A stretch of DNA of 64,000 bases from CAIUMH01 sp963758555 (GCA_963758555.1 CAVWVW010000004.1:248001-312000); one strand, 5' to 3'; shown: positions 1-9,253, numbered from the stretch's first letter. A program made the numbers and translations. Notes: generated by a model from the letters alone, not told the origin.

Positions 1-135
1 GATCTCAACGTCGAGAGGCTCTCGCACCGATCCCGTGCCGTCGATGGCGGCATGCGTCGTCGGGTCGGCGAGCACTGCGAAGAGCTCCTCACGAGAGACC
101 TCGATGACGAGGGTCGAGCTTCGGCGAGTGTCCAC
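1..135 (-). CDS. SRPBCC (polyketide cyclase/dehydrase-like) protein, 3' end cut by the window
   Basis: The first 45 codons are visible on the minus strand and run off the left edge. The translation has the N-terminal SRPBCC pattern: a beta strand (TLVIEV), then an amphipathic helix and turn, ELFAVLADPTTHAAIDGTG. This matches the start of proteins that bind hydrophobic ligands in a helix-grip fold. The GTG at 135 is chosen because GAGGAG lies 9 bases upstream; an in-frame GTG at 174 is possible. The ligand cannot be told. Most of the gene is outside the window, so the call rests on the N-terminus alone. Confidence 0.55.
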   Translation of the reverse strand, partial: MDTRRSSTLVIEVSREELFAVLADPTTHAAIDGTGSVREPLDVEI

Positions 136-260
136 AGCCTTGCGCTCCTCCCTCTCTCCCGGTCCAGCGTGCACAGCGCCCAGGCCCCTGACGCACATTC
201 TGCGGCACGACCTCGCCGGGCGCACGTGATCCACTTCGCCCTCCGCTCCGTATTGTCTCT

Positions 261-722
261 GTGAACCTCAAGCGCCTCAACCAAGGACCTCGTCCTCTCT
301 CAGAGCCCCGTGGTGTCGTCGCCACCCTCGCCTTCGCTGCCGGTGGCGGCCTGCTGCTCTGGTCGAGCTACGTCCACTTCCACCTGTGGCAATCCCTCGG
401 GTACCGGCACATCCCCACCATCGGAGCGCTGTTCCTCGTCCAGTCGATCGCCGGAGTGCTCCTCGCCCTCCTCGCGATCACGCTCCGACGAGGCTGGACC
501 GCGCTCTTGGGTTTCGGCTTCGCTGCGATGACCATGCTCGGTTTCGTGCTCTCGGTCTCCCACGGCCTCTTCGGCTTCAAAGACGCCTGGAGCGCACCCT
601 TCGCGCACCAGGCGTTTGTCCTCGAGCTCCTCGCCATGGCCGCATTCGTGGTGGCGGGCACCCTCTGCGTCGTCCAAGCGCCCCACGCTCGTGGCTCGGG
701 AGCCCCGGTGACGCTCACCTGA
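261..722 (+). CDS. Small four-helix membrane protein of unknown function
   Basis: A 153-residue protein starting at GTG 261. Four hydrophobic segments are visible, at about residues 20-42, 50-72, 78-98 and 112-135, with short charged loops and a polar C-terminus, so it should be an inner-membrane protein with both ends on the same side. The loop YVHFHLWQSLGYRH is rich in His and aromatics, which is seen in small uncharacterised actinobacterial membrane proteins. No catalytic motif is visible. It stands alone, 54 bases before the agmatine deiminase gene on the same strand. Confidence 0.6.
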   Translation: MNLKRLNQGPRPLSEPRGVVATLAFAAGGGLLLWSSYVHFHLWQSLGYRHIPTIGALFLVQSIAGVLLALLAITLRRGWTALLGFGFAAMTMLGFVLSVSHGLFGFKDAWSAPFAHQAFVLELLAMAAFVVAGTLCVVQAPHARGSGAPVTLT

Positions 723-777
723 GCAGCCCGACCGCCGCTCGTCGCCTGCGCCAGTCCTTCGTCTACCGTCGAAGGTG

Positions 778-1813
778 ATGGAGGACCAAGCGTCTCAGCC
801 CCACGCCGAGCAGAGCTTCCGGATGCCACCCGAGACGGCTCGTCACGAGGCGACGCTCATGGCATGGCCGTGCCGCATCGAGCTGTGGGATGACCAGATG
901 GCGTCGGCCAAGGCCGAGTATGCGGGCGTTGCCAACGCCATCTGCGCCTTCGAGCCGCTCGTCATGATCGCCGCGTCGTCGGCCGACGCCCGAGAGGCCA
1001 GAGCGATGCTCTCGAGCCACGTCGAGATCGTCGAGCTCTCCCTCGATGACTCGTGGCTGCGCGACAACGGACCGATCTTCTGCCTCGACGAGCGGGGCCG
1101 GCGCTCGGGGGTCCACTTCCGCTTCAACGCGTGGGGTGCCAAGTTCACCGGCTGGGACAGAGACGAGAGGGCCGGTGCCGTGCTCGCCGAGCGCTTCGGC
1201 GATCAGGTGACCGAAGCTGCGCTCGTGCTCGAGGGTGGCTCGGTGCTCATCGATGCGCTCGGGCGCCTGGTGACCACCGAGCAGTGCCTCTTGAACCCGA
1301 ACCGCAATCCGACGCTCACCCAGGCCGACATCAACGCTGCCCTCCAGCGCTACCTCGGGGCGACGGAGGTCCTCTGGCTCGATCGGGGCCTCCTTGAGGA
1401 CAGGGACACCGATGGCCACGTCGACCTGATCGCGTCCTTCACCGACTCAGGCGCCCTGCTCCTCCAAGCTCGCCCGCCCGATGATCCGAACCATGAGGCG
1501 TTGGCTGAGAACCGACGAAGGGCAGAGGCGGCGGGCTTTGACGTCGTCGAGTTCCTCCCGCTCGCTCGCGACAGCGTCGCAGGGACAGCGGGTCGCCCAC
1601 TCCTATCTGAACCTCTACGTGTGCAACGGCGCTGTCATCGTCCCGCAAGCCGGTGGCACCAACGTCGACCTCGACCTCGAGGCCTTGGGCCTGCTGGCCC
1701 AGGCCTTCCCTGAGCGCCAGGTGATCGGGGTCCCGGCCCTGACGCTCGCCTACGGCGGCGGCGGGCCCCACTGCATCACCCAGCAGATCCCCGCTCGAAG
1801 CGAGACGTCATGA
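778..1813 (+). CDS. aguA: Agmatine deiminase (frameshifted)
   Basis: Agmatine deiminase hydrolyses agmatine to N-carbamoylputrescine and ammonia. The N-terminal part carries MPPETARHEATLMAWPC, a start typical of the peptidyl-arginine-deiminase fold. The catalytic centre is visible as DTDGHVD (His/Asp) and the C-terminal nucleophile loop GGGPHCITQQIP (Cys). The frame breaks at about 1585: one extra base separates VAG from QRVAHSYLNLYV. Repairing it gives about 345 residues, the usual length. ATG 778 follows an in-frame GTG at 775. The gene is followed directly by N-carbamoylputrescine amidase, the next enzyme of the route, so the pair probably forms an operon. Confidence 0.88.
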
Positions 1814-2788
1814 AGGTCATCACCGGGACGCCGGGGCCTTCGCTCGGCGCGCGTCCACCCACCGACGAGAGCGCCACTGCGCGTCGGGGCAGTCCAGCAC
1901 CGCTGGCACGAAGATCCTGATGAGCATCGAGCAGCGTTGGCTGAGGGGATCAGGATCGCCGCCGAGCGCGGTGCCCGCTTGATCTGCCTCCAGGAGCTCA
2001 CGTTGAGCAGCTACTTCGCTGTCACTCCGGAGGGACCTCGACCTGGTGTGCTGCCCGAGCCCCTTGAGGGAGGACCGACCACCTCATTCGCCAGCCAGAT
2101 GGCCCGCGAGACAGGGGCGTACGTCCACGCCTCCCTCTGGGAGGAGCGAGCCGGACAGCCGCTCGGGTTCAACACCGCCGTGGTGATGGCGCCGGACGGG
2201 TCCCTCGCCACGCGGACGCGCAAGCTCCACATCCCGGTCACCGCGGGCTACTACGAAGATCGGTACTTCTTGCCCGGCCCATCAGGTCCCGACGCCTTCC
2301 ACACCTTGACGATCGACGACACGCCGTTTGGCTTCCCCACCTGCTGGGACCAGTGGTTCCCCGAGCTGGCGAGGGCCTACTCGCTGGCGGGAGCCGCCGT
2401 GCTCGTCTACCCGACAGCCATCGGTTCCGAGCCCGATCACCCGGACTTCGACACCGAGCCCCTCTGGGAGAAGGTGATCATCGCCAACGGCATCACGAAC
2501 GGCACCTTCATGGTGGCGGTCAACCGCATCGGCGTCGAGGGGCCGCTCTCGTTCTACGGCTCGTCGTTCATCTCCGACCCCTACGGCAACAAGCTGGTCC
2601 AGGCACCACGTGACGAGCCGGCCGTGCTCGTCGCTGACCTCGACCTTGCGCAGCGAGACGACTGGCTGGATCTGTTCCCGTTCTTGAGGACTCGACGTCC
2701 CGACGCCTACGCGACGCTCGTGAGCTCACCCAGGGAGGCTGAGCACCCTGAGCACTCGGGTGAGCGCTCAGGTGAGCACACGTCGTAA
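1810..2788 (+). CDS. aguB: N-carbamoylputrescine amidase, nitrilase superfamily (N-terminus frameshifted)
   Basis: Hydrolyses N-carbamoylputrescine to putrescine, CO2 and ammonia. The nitrilase Glu-Lys-Cys triad is visible: Glu in CLQELTLSSYF, Lys in RTRKLHIPV and Cys in FPTCWDQWFPE. The N-terminal strand LRVGAVQHRWHEDPDEHR lies in the same frame as the body but has no usual start codon. The ATG at 1810, overlapping the stop of the deiminase gene, reads in another frame, so a single-base error between about 1815 and 1880 is likely. The repaired length is roughly 310 residues. Together with the preceding gene it converts agmatine to putrescine. Confidence 0.85.
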
Positions 2789-2856
2789 CGCGTCGCTCGA
2801 CCGGAGGGCAACCGCCCCTTCACCACCGTCGCCCTCAGCAAACCGCGCCTTGGGCG

Positions 2857-3522
2857 CTAGAGGGGGCGATGATCCTCGGTTGGCGCTAGCCCACGGAGGA
2901 CGATCCCCGCCCGCCGACACAGCGTGTCTCGGAGCCACGCTCCCGAGCGATCACCTGTTCCCCATCGGGTGATCGCCTCGACGCTGACGATCAGCAGCAT
3001 CGCCGCTGCGTCCTCTACGTCGGTCGCGGCGCTGAGCTCTCCGCGACCCATGCCGTAGGCGACGAGGGCCTCGAAGGCGGCGCCCGTCCCTCGCGCCAGG
3101 GTCATCGGTCGCTCGCCCGAGCGAACCTGGAACCCCAGGGCACCCGAGCGAACGGCGGCAGCTCTCGGGGTCTGGGCGACTCGCCTGGCCATCGAGGCCA
3201 TGACCCCGTCCACCAGCGAACCCAGCGCATCCCCGCGAGCGATGCCCGCGTCAACCTCTTTGTTCAAGAACTCGGCGAGCTGCGCGCCCATCTCCATGAG
3301 GAGCTCGTCCTTGTTGGCGAAGTGGAAGTAGAAGGTCCCCCTGCTGACGCCAGCCGCACGGGCGATGTCGGCCGAGGTGGTGGCCTCGTACGCCTGCTCG
3401 AAGTCGCCCGCTCCCCAGAGCTCGAGCGCCGCTTTGGTGAGCGCTCGACGGGTGTCCTTCGATCGGGTGTTGAGCAGCATCGCTCGCTTGCGAGGAGCGA
3501 CGCTCTGGGCGAGCGGGCTCAT
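2857..3522 (-). CDS. TetR family transcriptional regulator
   Basis: A 221-residue one-component repressor. The N-terminal helix-turn-helix is at about residues 25-70 (ATTSADIARAAGVSRGTFYFHFANKDELL), the hallmark of TetR proteins. The C-terminal ligand domain is not diagnostic. Its ATG overlaps the stop of the upstream SDR gene by four bases, so SDR and regulator are co-transcribed and translationally coupled. The likely target is the inverted repeat at 4394-4414, between the SDR and the divergent alpha/beta hydrolase; that link is inference. Confidence 0.88.
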   Translation of the reverse strand: MSPLAQSVAPRKRAMLLNTRSKDTRRALTKAALELWGAGDFEQAYEATTSADIARAAGVSRGTFYFHFANKDELLMEMGAQLAEFLNKEVDAGIARGDALGSLVDGVMASMARRVAQTPRAAAVRSGALGFQVRSGERPMTLARGTGAAFEALVAYGMGRGELSAATDVEDAAAMLLIVSVEAITRWGTGDRSGAWLRDTLCRRAGIVLRGLAPTEDHRPL

Positions 3523-4378
3523 GGCGCAGCGACCGTCCAGTGCTCGAGGTCGACGCCAAGATCAGCAAGCTCGCGCTCGGCCCAGAACAGGCGACCCGTG
3601 TACTCCATCGGCTCAGCGCACGATGCGAAGTAGGCGAGCATCCGCGCCGGGATCTCCATCGGGACGGCCACGCTGTCGTCGAGGCCGGCTTCCTCGACCC
3701 GGATGGCGACGAGCTCGGTGGCCACCAGGCCCGGATGCATGCCGATGACGGCGATGCCCTTGCGCGCCAGCTCAGGGGCCAAGACGTTGCCAAGTCGATC
3801 AAGCGCTCGCTTGCTCGAGTAGTAGCCAGGAACCGACAAGCTGAAGTCACCTACGCTCTCGAGCTTGGGCGGCTCCTCCGGCTCTCGGAACACCTCACCG
3901 CTCCCGTGCTGAGGTTGAGGATGCGGCCGCCGCCGCGACTCTCCATGATCGGCACGACGAGCTGCATGAGCGTGAAGGGTGCGTGGAGGTTGACGTCGAA
4001 CTGATAGAGCCACTCCTCCCGACTCAGCTCCAAGAACCGCTTCGACCAGATCTCGCCGGTGGTCGCTGCAGCGTTGTTGATGAGCACGTCAACGCCACCG
4101 AAGCGCTCCACCGCGGCATCGACCAGGCGCGAGAGGTCGGTCACGTCGGCCAGGTCGGTCTGGACGGCGATGGCCTCGGCGCCGAGGTCCTCGATCTGGG
4201 CGAGCGTCTCGTTCAGCGTGCCGGGCAGCTTCCTGTCTGGCTCGACCGTGCGTGCAGCCAGGACCAGGTTCGCGCCGCGGCGTGCGAACGTCTGGGCTGC
4301 TTGGCGGCCGACCCCTCTGCTCGCCCCCGTGATGATCACGACCTTGCCGGTCAGGTCGAGCTCCTCTTGTCGTTCCAT
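3519..4378 (-). CDS. Short-chain dehydrogenase/reductase (frameshifted)
   Basis: NAD(P)-dependent SDR oxidoreductase with substrate unknown. The N-terminal part has the TGASRGVG cofactor motif and LINNAA. After a frame change near 3895 the remainder carries the catalytic YxxxK as GYYSSKRAL, then the PGLVATE loop. The combined length is about 287 residues, normal for a classical SDR. The ATG at 4378 is preferred over the one at 4411 because the latter lies inside a palindromic operator-like sequence. Its stop overlaps the TetR start. It faces a divergent alpha/beta hydrolase and probably belongs to the same regulon. Confidence 0.82.
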
Positions 4379-4393
4379 GCTTGTCCCCCACGT

Positions 4394-4414
4394 CATTTGA
4401 TCACTGTTCAAATG
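4394..4414. promoter_or_regulatory. Inverted repeat, putative TetR operator
   Basis: A perfect dyad CATTTGA-N7-TCAAATG lies in the 115-base AT-richer gap between the divergent SDR (start 4378) and alpha/beta hydrolase (start 4494). Size and position suit a TetR dimer site, and a TetR gene ends the SDR transcript. No binding evidence is available from sequence alone. Confidence 0.5.
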
Positions 4415-4493
4415 GAAATTATCACAGGACGGCTCACGTGCAACTGCGCTAGACCCGTCTCACTGCACTGAGCAGCGAGGGAGGGGCGTGGGG

Positions 4494-5216
4494 ATGGCGA
4501 CGTTTGTCTTGGTCCATGGTGGCGGTCACGGTGGCTGGTGCTACCAGCCCGTCGCTCGTCACTTACAGGAGCGAGGCCATGTGGTCTACGCCCCTTCGCT
4601 GACGGGCCTCGCCGATCGCTCCCACCTCTTGAGCCCCTCCGTCGATCTCAAGACGCACGCTCAGGACGTCGCTTCGCTCATCGAGTTCGAGGACTTGAGC
4701 GACGTGATCCTGGTCGGGCACAGCTACGGCGGGATGGTGATCACCGGAGCCGCCGACCTTGTCCCGCAGCGGATCGGGAAGCTCGTCTTCCTGGACGCAG
4801 CCACACCCAAGAACCACCAGTCCCTCTTCGACGTGGCCGGCCCGATCATCGAGGCCGTACGGCCCTTCGGCGAGGTCGTCGACGGGGTCGAGCTGGTCTT
4901 GCTCCCCGCCCCAGGCGCAGGCGCGTTCTACGGCGTGACCGATCCCGAGGTCTTGGCATGGATGGACGAGCGACTGACCGGACACCCGTGGGTGTGCTTT
5001 GAGCAGAAGCTCGACCTCACGAACGAGGCCGAGCTCTGGTCGATCCCGCAGTTCCACGTCATCTGCTCGTCGACGTTGCCCACACGAGACGCCACGATGA
5101 TGCGCGACGCCGAGGCTGAGGGACGGCTCTTCCAGATCGACACTGGGCACGACCTGATGCTCACCGAGCCAGCCTGGGTTGCCGACACCTTCGTCACGAT
5201 CGCGACCCGGGGCTGA
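4494..5216 (+). CDS. Alpha/beta hydrolase (esterase-like)
   Basis: A 240-residue alpha/beta hydrolase. It opens with FVLVHGGGHGGWCY, where HGGG forms the oxyanion hole. The nucleophile elbow is GHSYGG at about residues 74-79, and the catalytic His is in DTGHDLMLTEP near the C-terminus. The pattern is that of the short plant-type/pyrethroid-hydrolase-like esterases. ATG 4494 is chosen because GGAGGGG ends seven bases upstream; GTG 4488 would be too close to it. It is transcribed away from the SDR-TetR pair across the 4394-4414 dyad. Substrate unknown. Confidence 0.85.
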   Translation: MATFVLVHGGGHGGWCYQPVARHLQERGHVVYAPSLTGLADRSHLLSPSVDLKTHAQDVASLIEFEDLSDVILVGHSYGGMVITGAADLVPQRIGKLVFLDAATPKNHQSLFDVAGPIIEAVRPFGEVVDGVELVLLPAPGAGAFYGVTDPEVLAWMDERLTGHPWVCFEQKLDLTNEAELWSIPQFHVICSSTLPTRDATMMRDAEAEGRLFQIDTGHDLMLTEPAWVADTFVTIATRG

Positions 5217-5288
5217 TCAGGCCGTCGGCACCGACGACGAGCTCGCCCGGACGGCCGCTCCGTCCCCTCGCTTCGAAGTCTCGTGGCC

Positions 5289-5684
5289 CTAGGCCAGCGG
5301 AAGGCTGACTTGCCAGGAGACCCCGAAGCGATCGTTCAGCCAGGCGAACTTCTGAGCGAAGGGATAGGGGCCCGGAGGCATCAGCAGCGTCCCGTCTGCG
5401 GAGAGCTGCTCGATGAGGTGGTCGAAGGTCGCCTCGTCAGCGCACTCGTAGAAGAACGAGACCGAGGGCGTGAAGCCGAAGTCGTGGACGTCCGGGCTGT
5501 CGATGCAGCGAACGACCTGCTCGGCGATGCGAAAGCTCCCTCGCCCCACCGTGCCCTCGGCTCCCGGATCGTCAGGCCCGTGCAGCTCGAGCTCGATGAT
5601 CTCAGCGTCAGGGAAGATCGAGACGTAGAAGCGCACGGCCTCGGCGGCTTGCCCGGTGAACATGAGGAACGGGGTCAGCGACAC
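5289..5684 (-). CDS. VOC-superfamily PhnB-like protein
   Basis: A 131-residue single-domain protein. It begins SLTPFLMFTGQAAEAVRFY and has FPDAEI, a mid-protein VSFFYECADEATFDHL and the C-terminal FGVSWQVSL, the pattern of the PhnB / 3-demethylubiquinone-methyltransferase-like branch of the vicinal oxygen chelate fold. Family members are metal-binding or resistance-type proteins of mostly unknown substrate. It is convergent with the alpha/beta hydrolase and sits just after a DUF6629-type membrane protein on the same strand. Confidence 0.85.
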   Translation of the reverse strand: MSLTPFLMFTGQAAEAVRFYVSIFPDAEIIELELHGPDDPGAEGTVGRGSFRIAEQVVRCIDSPDVHDFGFTPSVSFFYECADEATFDHLIEQLSADGTLLMPPGPYPFAQKFAWLNDRFGVSWQVSLPLA

Positions 5685-5693
5685 GGCGTCATC

Positions 5694-6389
5694 CTATGAG
5701 CCCGCACCCCCGTCGCTCGGAGCGGGCGACGCCAATGCGACGTCGCTCGCGGCCGCCCGATCGCTCAAGCGCAGGTAGAGCGCGATCGCTCCGCTCGCCA
5801 GCGCTGCGTAGAAGCACCAGAGCGACGCGAAGCCATCCGCGCTCAGCCGGGCCAAGATGGCCACCGCGACCAGGTTGGCCACGCCGAACCAGACGACGTG
5901 GGTGATCTTCGACGCCAGCATCGAGCCGCAGGTGGCAACGATGTACGCACCGATCACGATGATCCCGTGTCTGAGGCCGATCGAATAGGCGAGGTGGTAG
6001 GTACCAAGGCTCGCGGTGGGATGGGTGTGGAGCATCGTGGCCAGCAAGACCGCGGCGACACCGAAGCCGAGGACCACGAACGGCACGATCCGTCTTCGAA
6101 GTGCCTTCGTCGGCTCGATGCTTCTCACCAGCAGTGGGACGAGGGGCGGCAGGACCACGAAGGCGAAGAGGAGATAGATCCACATCGCCACCCGACCGAC
6201 CGCGGGTGAGAAGTGGCCTTGCAGGCTCCACCAGACGAAGGCCTCATCGATCTGGTGCAGGCCGAGGATCAGAGGGAGGCCGGCGACGAAGACGTACTCC
6301 TTGCGCCCTCGGAGGTGCAGGCAGGCGTCAACGCCGATCGCCGTGACCACCACGCCCCCCACTAGATCACCTTCGGGCGAGAAGCACAT
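5694..6389 (-). CDS. DUF6629-like integral membrane protein
   Basis: A 231-residue protein starting MCFSPEGDLVGGVVV. The MCFS start followed by a hydrophobic helix, and the HQIDEAFVW segment at about residues 45-53, resemble DUF6629 membrane proteins. Seven hydrophobic helices can be drawn, and the C-terminal 30 residues are soluble. Its stop lies nine bases before the PhnB-like start on the same strand, so the two are probably co-transcribed. Function unknown. Confidence 0.75.
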   Translation of the reverse strand: MCFSPEGDLVGGVVVTAIGVDACLHLRGRKEYVFVAGLPLILGLHQIDEAFVWWSLQGHFSPAVGRVAMWIYLLFAFVVLPPLVPLLVRSIEPTKALRRRIVPFVVLGFGVAAVLLATMLHTHPTASLGTYHLAYSIGLRHGIIVIGAYIVATCGSMLASKITHVVWFGVANLVAVAILARLSADGFASLWCFYAALASGAIALYLRLSDRAAASDVALASPAPSDGGAGS

Positions 6390-6469
6390 CTAACAGGCCG
6401 TGCCACGCGTGCGGCGGTCGAGACGGCTCGCTCGGCGCGCTGGCGGCTGGACGAACAGCGAGGTGGCGT

Positions 6470-6841
6470 TCATTCAGCGCACCGCTCCCACGCCGGGTCC
6501 CACGCCTCGATCCAGCTGGTCAGACCGATGATCTCCAAGGCTCGCCTCACGATGCGCGTCGGCCGAGTCACGAGCAGCACCTGGCCCTCTGCCGCCAGCT
6601 GTTGGCGGGCCACCTCCAGCGCTTCGATGCCGCAGCTGTCCATGAAGGTGAGCGCTTTGAGGTCGACCACCACCAGGGGGCCTGCGTGCTCGATCAGCCA
6701 GGCAGCGAGCCCCTCGGCAGTCTCCAGGTCCAGCTCGCCGCTGAGCGCAGCAACCTGGACTCCGTCCACGGTGGCGATTGAGCGGGAGAAATAGGCAGGC
6801 ATCCATCCAACCAAGTCGTCGGTGCCGCGAGAGGGTTCCAT
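6470..6841 (-). CDS. STAS-domain anti-sigma-factor antagonist-like protein
   Basis: A 123-residue single STAS domain. The order is GVQVAALSGELDLETAEGL, then PLVVVDLKALTFMDSCGIEAL, then QVLLVTRPTRIVRRALEIIG, which matches SpoIIAA/RsbV-type antagonists that bind anti-sigma kinases. The phosphorylation loop reads D-S-C-G, not the usual D-S-[ST]-G, so one of the two hydroxyl residues is replaced by Cys. ATG 6841 is chosen because the reading upstream of it is low-complexity and arginine-rich. No anti-sigma kinase or sigma factor is nearby, so the partner is elsewhere. Confidence 0.8.
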   Translation of the reverse strand: MEPSRGTDDLVGWMPAYFSRSIATVDGVQVAALSGELDLETAEGLAAWLIEHAGPLVVVDLKALTFMDSCGIEALEVARQQLAAEGQVLLVTRPTRIVRRALEIIGLTSWIEAWDPAWERCAE

Positions 6842-6999
6842 CTCAAACCCAAATGGCCTGGTCAATTCTACAGGTGACGTGGAGAATTTACGACGGGTCA
6901 CGCGCGTGGTCCCCGGCCTCGTTAGAGCCGGATCCAGCCTCGAGCGGTCCCGCCCGACGAACCGGCTTCGATTGGTTGGCGCGGGGCAGGGGGACGGCG

Positions 7000-7491
7000 T
7001 CAGTCGGCCTCTCGCCCGAGCGACGCTGCAGAGGGGTCCACCGCTCTCTCCAGGATGCCTCGAAGTCCTTCCTCGTCGACGGGAAGGATCTGGATCAGAT
7101 CTTGGACGTAGCGGCGCTCGTCGATGCCCCACGAGCCCTCCCGACGCGACCAGCGGTCGAGGTAGCGACCCCACACGACGATGTCCTTGTCACCGAAGCG
7201 GATGCACGCATGGACGGAGGACTCCGACGAGGCGCTCTCGCCGACGACCTCGATGGTGATGTTCGACAGCTGGTGGGACGTGGCGCTGGCGAGGCGATGG
7301 CTCTCGAAGATCGAGGACAGCTGCTCGGAGCCCAGCGTTACCACGCCCTCCTGGTAGCTCGCCGTCCCGTCGGTGTGCCAGATCCCCGCTGCCAGCTCAT
7401 CGTCGATCCGATCGACGGCCCGGCAGTAGCGGTGGAGCACGTCGGTGATGGCCTCCTTGGCCTCCAAGCGATCGATCTCGTCGTGCGACAT
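7000..7491 (-). CDS. SnoaL-like / NTF2-fold protein
   Basis: A 163-residue protein with the N-terminal helix of SnoaL-like enzymes (EIDRLEAKEAITDVLHRYCRA), then AGIWHTDGTASY, SSIFESHR and a C-terminal RYLDRWSRREGSW strand. This fold binds small hydrophobic ligands and includes dehydratases, cyclases and hydroxylating-dioxygenase small subunits. ATG 7491 is chosen; the upstream extension is arginine-rich frame noise. A second SnoaL-like gene lies at 11683. Substrate unknown. Confidence 0.8.
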   Translation of the reverse strand: MSHDEIDRLEAKEAITDVLHRYCRAVDRIDDELAAGIWHTDGTASYQEGVVTLGSEQLSSIFESHRLASATSHQLSNITIEVVGESASSESSVHACIRFGDKDIVVWGRYLDRWSRREGSWGIDERRYVQDLIQILPVDEEGLRGILERAVDPSAASLGREAD

Positions 7492-7576
7492 CCCACACCC
7501 CCCTGACGAAGCCAACCTAGAGGATCGGCCGATCGAGACGAGGGCCGAGGCCGGACGCGACGAGCGCCAGCGCCCT

Positions 7577-8281
7577 TCAGCCCCCGCTCGGGACCGCATC
7601 GAGCTGGTACGACTGCGGCGACCTCGCAAAGGCGAGGCCGGTGACCAGCAGCCCCAGCGCAGCGATCGACAGCGGCCACGTCGCCCCGGTGTGGAGCAAG
7701 AGCACCGCACCCACGATCGCGCCGAGGAACATGAGGGCGACGGCCGAGAGTCGTCGGGCTCCCTCGGGGTTCGTCCCTCCGGCCAGCGACGAGTCCGACG
7801 CCAGTCCGGTCAGCGTCATGGTGAGCACGGTGGTGGTGATCCCGGACACCGAGAGCCGCCGGACCGTCGCATTGCGGATCCCCATGGCGAAGGCCAGCAG
7901 CACGATGACCATGTAGCGCGCCGACCCTGTCGAGACGTGCCCGCCGTCAGCGGCGGCCACCAGGGCAGCCCCAGCGGTGAAGAGGCACTCGATCCCCATC
8001 GCCAAGAGCAGCCAGCGTCGTCGTGAGCTCACGTGCAGGGTCATCCGACCGGCGACGACGGCGCCGACGAGGAAGGCCGCCAACGAGGCCAAGCTCGCCG
8101 CAACCGAGAAGCCAGGGGCGCCGGCGACCCCGAAGCCCAAGAGCACGACGTTGCCGGTCATGTTGGCCGTGAAGACGTGGCCGAGGCCGAGATAGCTGAC
8201 GGCATCGACGATGCCGCTGACCATGGTCAGCAGGCTGAGCGTGAAGAGGAGCGGTCTCGACGGTTCGGTCATCTCAGGCAT
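7577..8281 (-). CDS. YoaK/DUF1275 family membrane protein
   Basis: A 234-residue membrane protein. The diagnostic start TMVSGIVDAVSYLGLGHVFTANMTGNVVLLG and the later MGIRNATVRRL and TTTVLTMTLTGLA segments are the conserved parts of the YoaK (DUF1275) family. About six transmembrane helices are visible. Family members are putative transporters with no established substrate. It stands alone, same strand as its neighbours with no overlap. Confidence 0.87.
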   Translation of the reverse strand: MPEMTEPSRPLLFTLSLLTMVSGIVDAVSYLGLGHVFTANMTGNVVLLGFGVAGAPGFSVAASLASLAAFLVGAVVAGRMTLHVSSRRRWLLLAMGIECLFTAGAALVAAADGGHVSTGSARYMVIVLLAFAMGIRNATVRRLSVSGITTTVLTMTLTGLASDSSLAGGTNPEGARRLSAVALMFLGAIVGAVLLLHTGATWPLSIAALGLLVTGLAFARSPQSYQLDAVPSGG

Positions 8282-8395
8282 CGGTGCCGCCCCGGGTGCC
8301 TGTTCGCCCAGCCCGGCTCCGTGTCACGAGACCGAGGCCGTCACGACGCGGACTGCGTCAGAGCATCGTCTCCTCGTCACCGTCGACGAGCCTCC

Positions 8396-9253
8396 TCAGT
8401 CCTTTGGCACGAGGCGGTGGATCACCCGGCAGCGGGCAGCAGGCTTGCCCGAAGGCAGCACCAGCTCACCTTCGAGCGTGCAGAAGCGGGTGGTCACCGC
8501 GATGACGCGTGCTCGAGCCTCCATGGGCTCGGGCACGACCATGGCGGGGCGAACGTAGTTGATGTTGAACGAGATCGGCAGCTGGTCGACGTCCGCCGGT
8601 GACGCCGTGATCGCTGCGTAGCGCATGGCTCGGGTGATGAGCAGACCGATCGCGCCACCGTGGAGCGAGCCGTAGTTCGACGACCACCCCGAGTCGAGCT
8701 GCGAGGTGTAGATCGCGCCACCCTCGACCAGCTCGAGGCCTCCCTTGAGGAAGAGGTCCACCGGAGCAGGGGCGAGGTCTGCCTCCCAGGGGAACGAGAG
8801 GTGCTCAACGTCGGGCAGCTCGCCTCGGTCGTCCACCATCGGACGCGCCGGAACGGTGACGCTCGTGCACTGCGACTGGCCGAAGAAGCCCTCGTCGTCG
8901 AGCATCACCCCCTGCGCCACGCCCATGAGCTCGTTGAAGCTCGAGTTGCGGCTCCTCACCTCGACGGTGCCTCGGGCGGCTCGAGAGGTCTGGTACGAGA
9001 CTTCGATGAGGATCGAGTTGTCGGTCCAGTTGGCCGTGAGGATGTTGGCCATGGCGTTGTTGTTGTCTGCGATCGCTGCCAGGTAGCCGAAGGGGATGCT
9101 CCCGTCGGCTTCGGTCTGCTCTGGGGTGCAGCGGATCGTCGCGTTCGCCTCGCCCGTCACCTCGTCGAAGGTGGCCGCCCCCATCCCGAGGTTGGCCGAC
9201 AGGGTGCTGTCCATCTCTGGCGGCAGGTGCTCTCTCGATCGATCGTTGCCCAC
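8396..9253 (-). CDS. Double-hotdog acyl-CoA thioesterase-like protein
   Basis: A 285-residue protein built from two hotdog domains. The first, about residues 30-140, contains IPFGYLAAIADNNNAMA. The second, about 180-285, contains YGSLHGGAIGLLITRAMR and ISFNINYVRPA. LHGGA is the central-helix motif of PaaI-type thioesterases, so hydrolysis of an acyl-CoA or a related thioester is likely. The gene stands among catabolic genes and resembles in layout the protein at 20412. Substrate specificity cannot be read from sequence. Confidence 0.8.
   Translation of the reverse strand: MGNDRSREHLPPEMDSTLSANLGMGAATFDEVTGEANATIRCTPEQTEADGSIPFGYLAAIADNNNAMANILTANWTDNSILIEVSYQTSRAARGTVEVRSRNSSFNELMGVAQGVMLDDEGFFGQSQCTSVTVPARPMVDDRGELPDVEHLSFPWEADLAPAPVDLFLKGGLELVEGGAIYTSQLDSGWSSNYGSLHGGAIGLLITRAMRYAAITASPADVDQLPISFNINYVRPAMVVPEPMEARARVIAVTTRFCTLEGELVLPSGKPAARCRVIHRLVPKD

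Noticed and set aside
5220..5256. GGCCGTC/GACGGCC repeat between convergent genes as a terminator
   Set aside because: The 23-base loop and the short arms are within what GC-rich DNA gives by chance.
6842..7174. Longer N-terminus of the STAS protein
   Set aside because: The upstream reading is arginine/proline noise, and the STAS domain begins just after ATG 6841.
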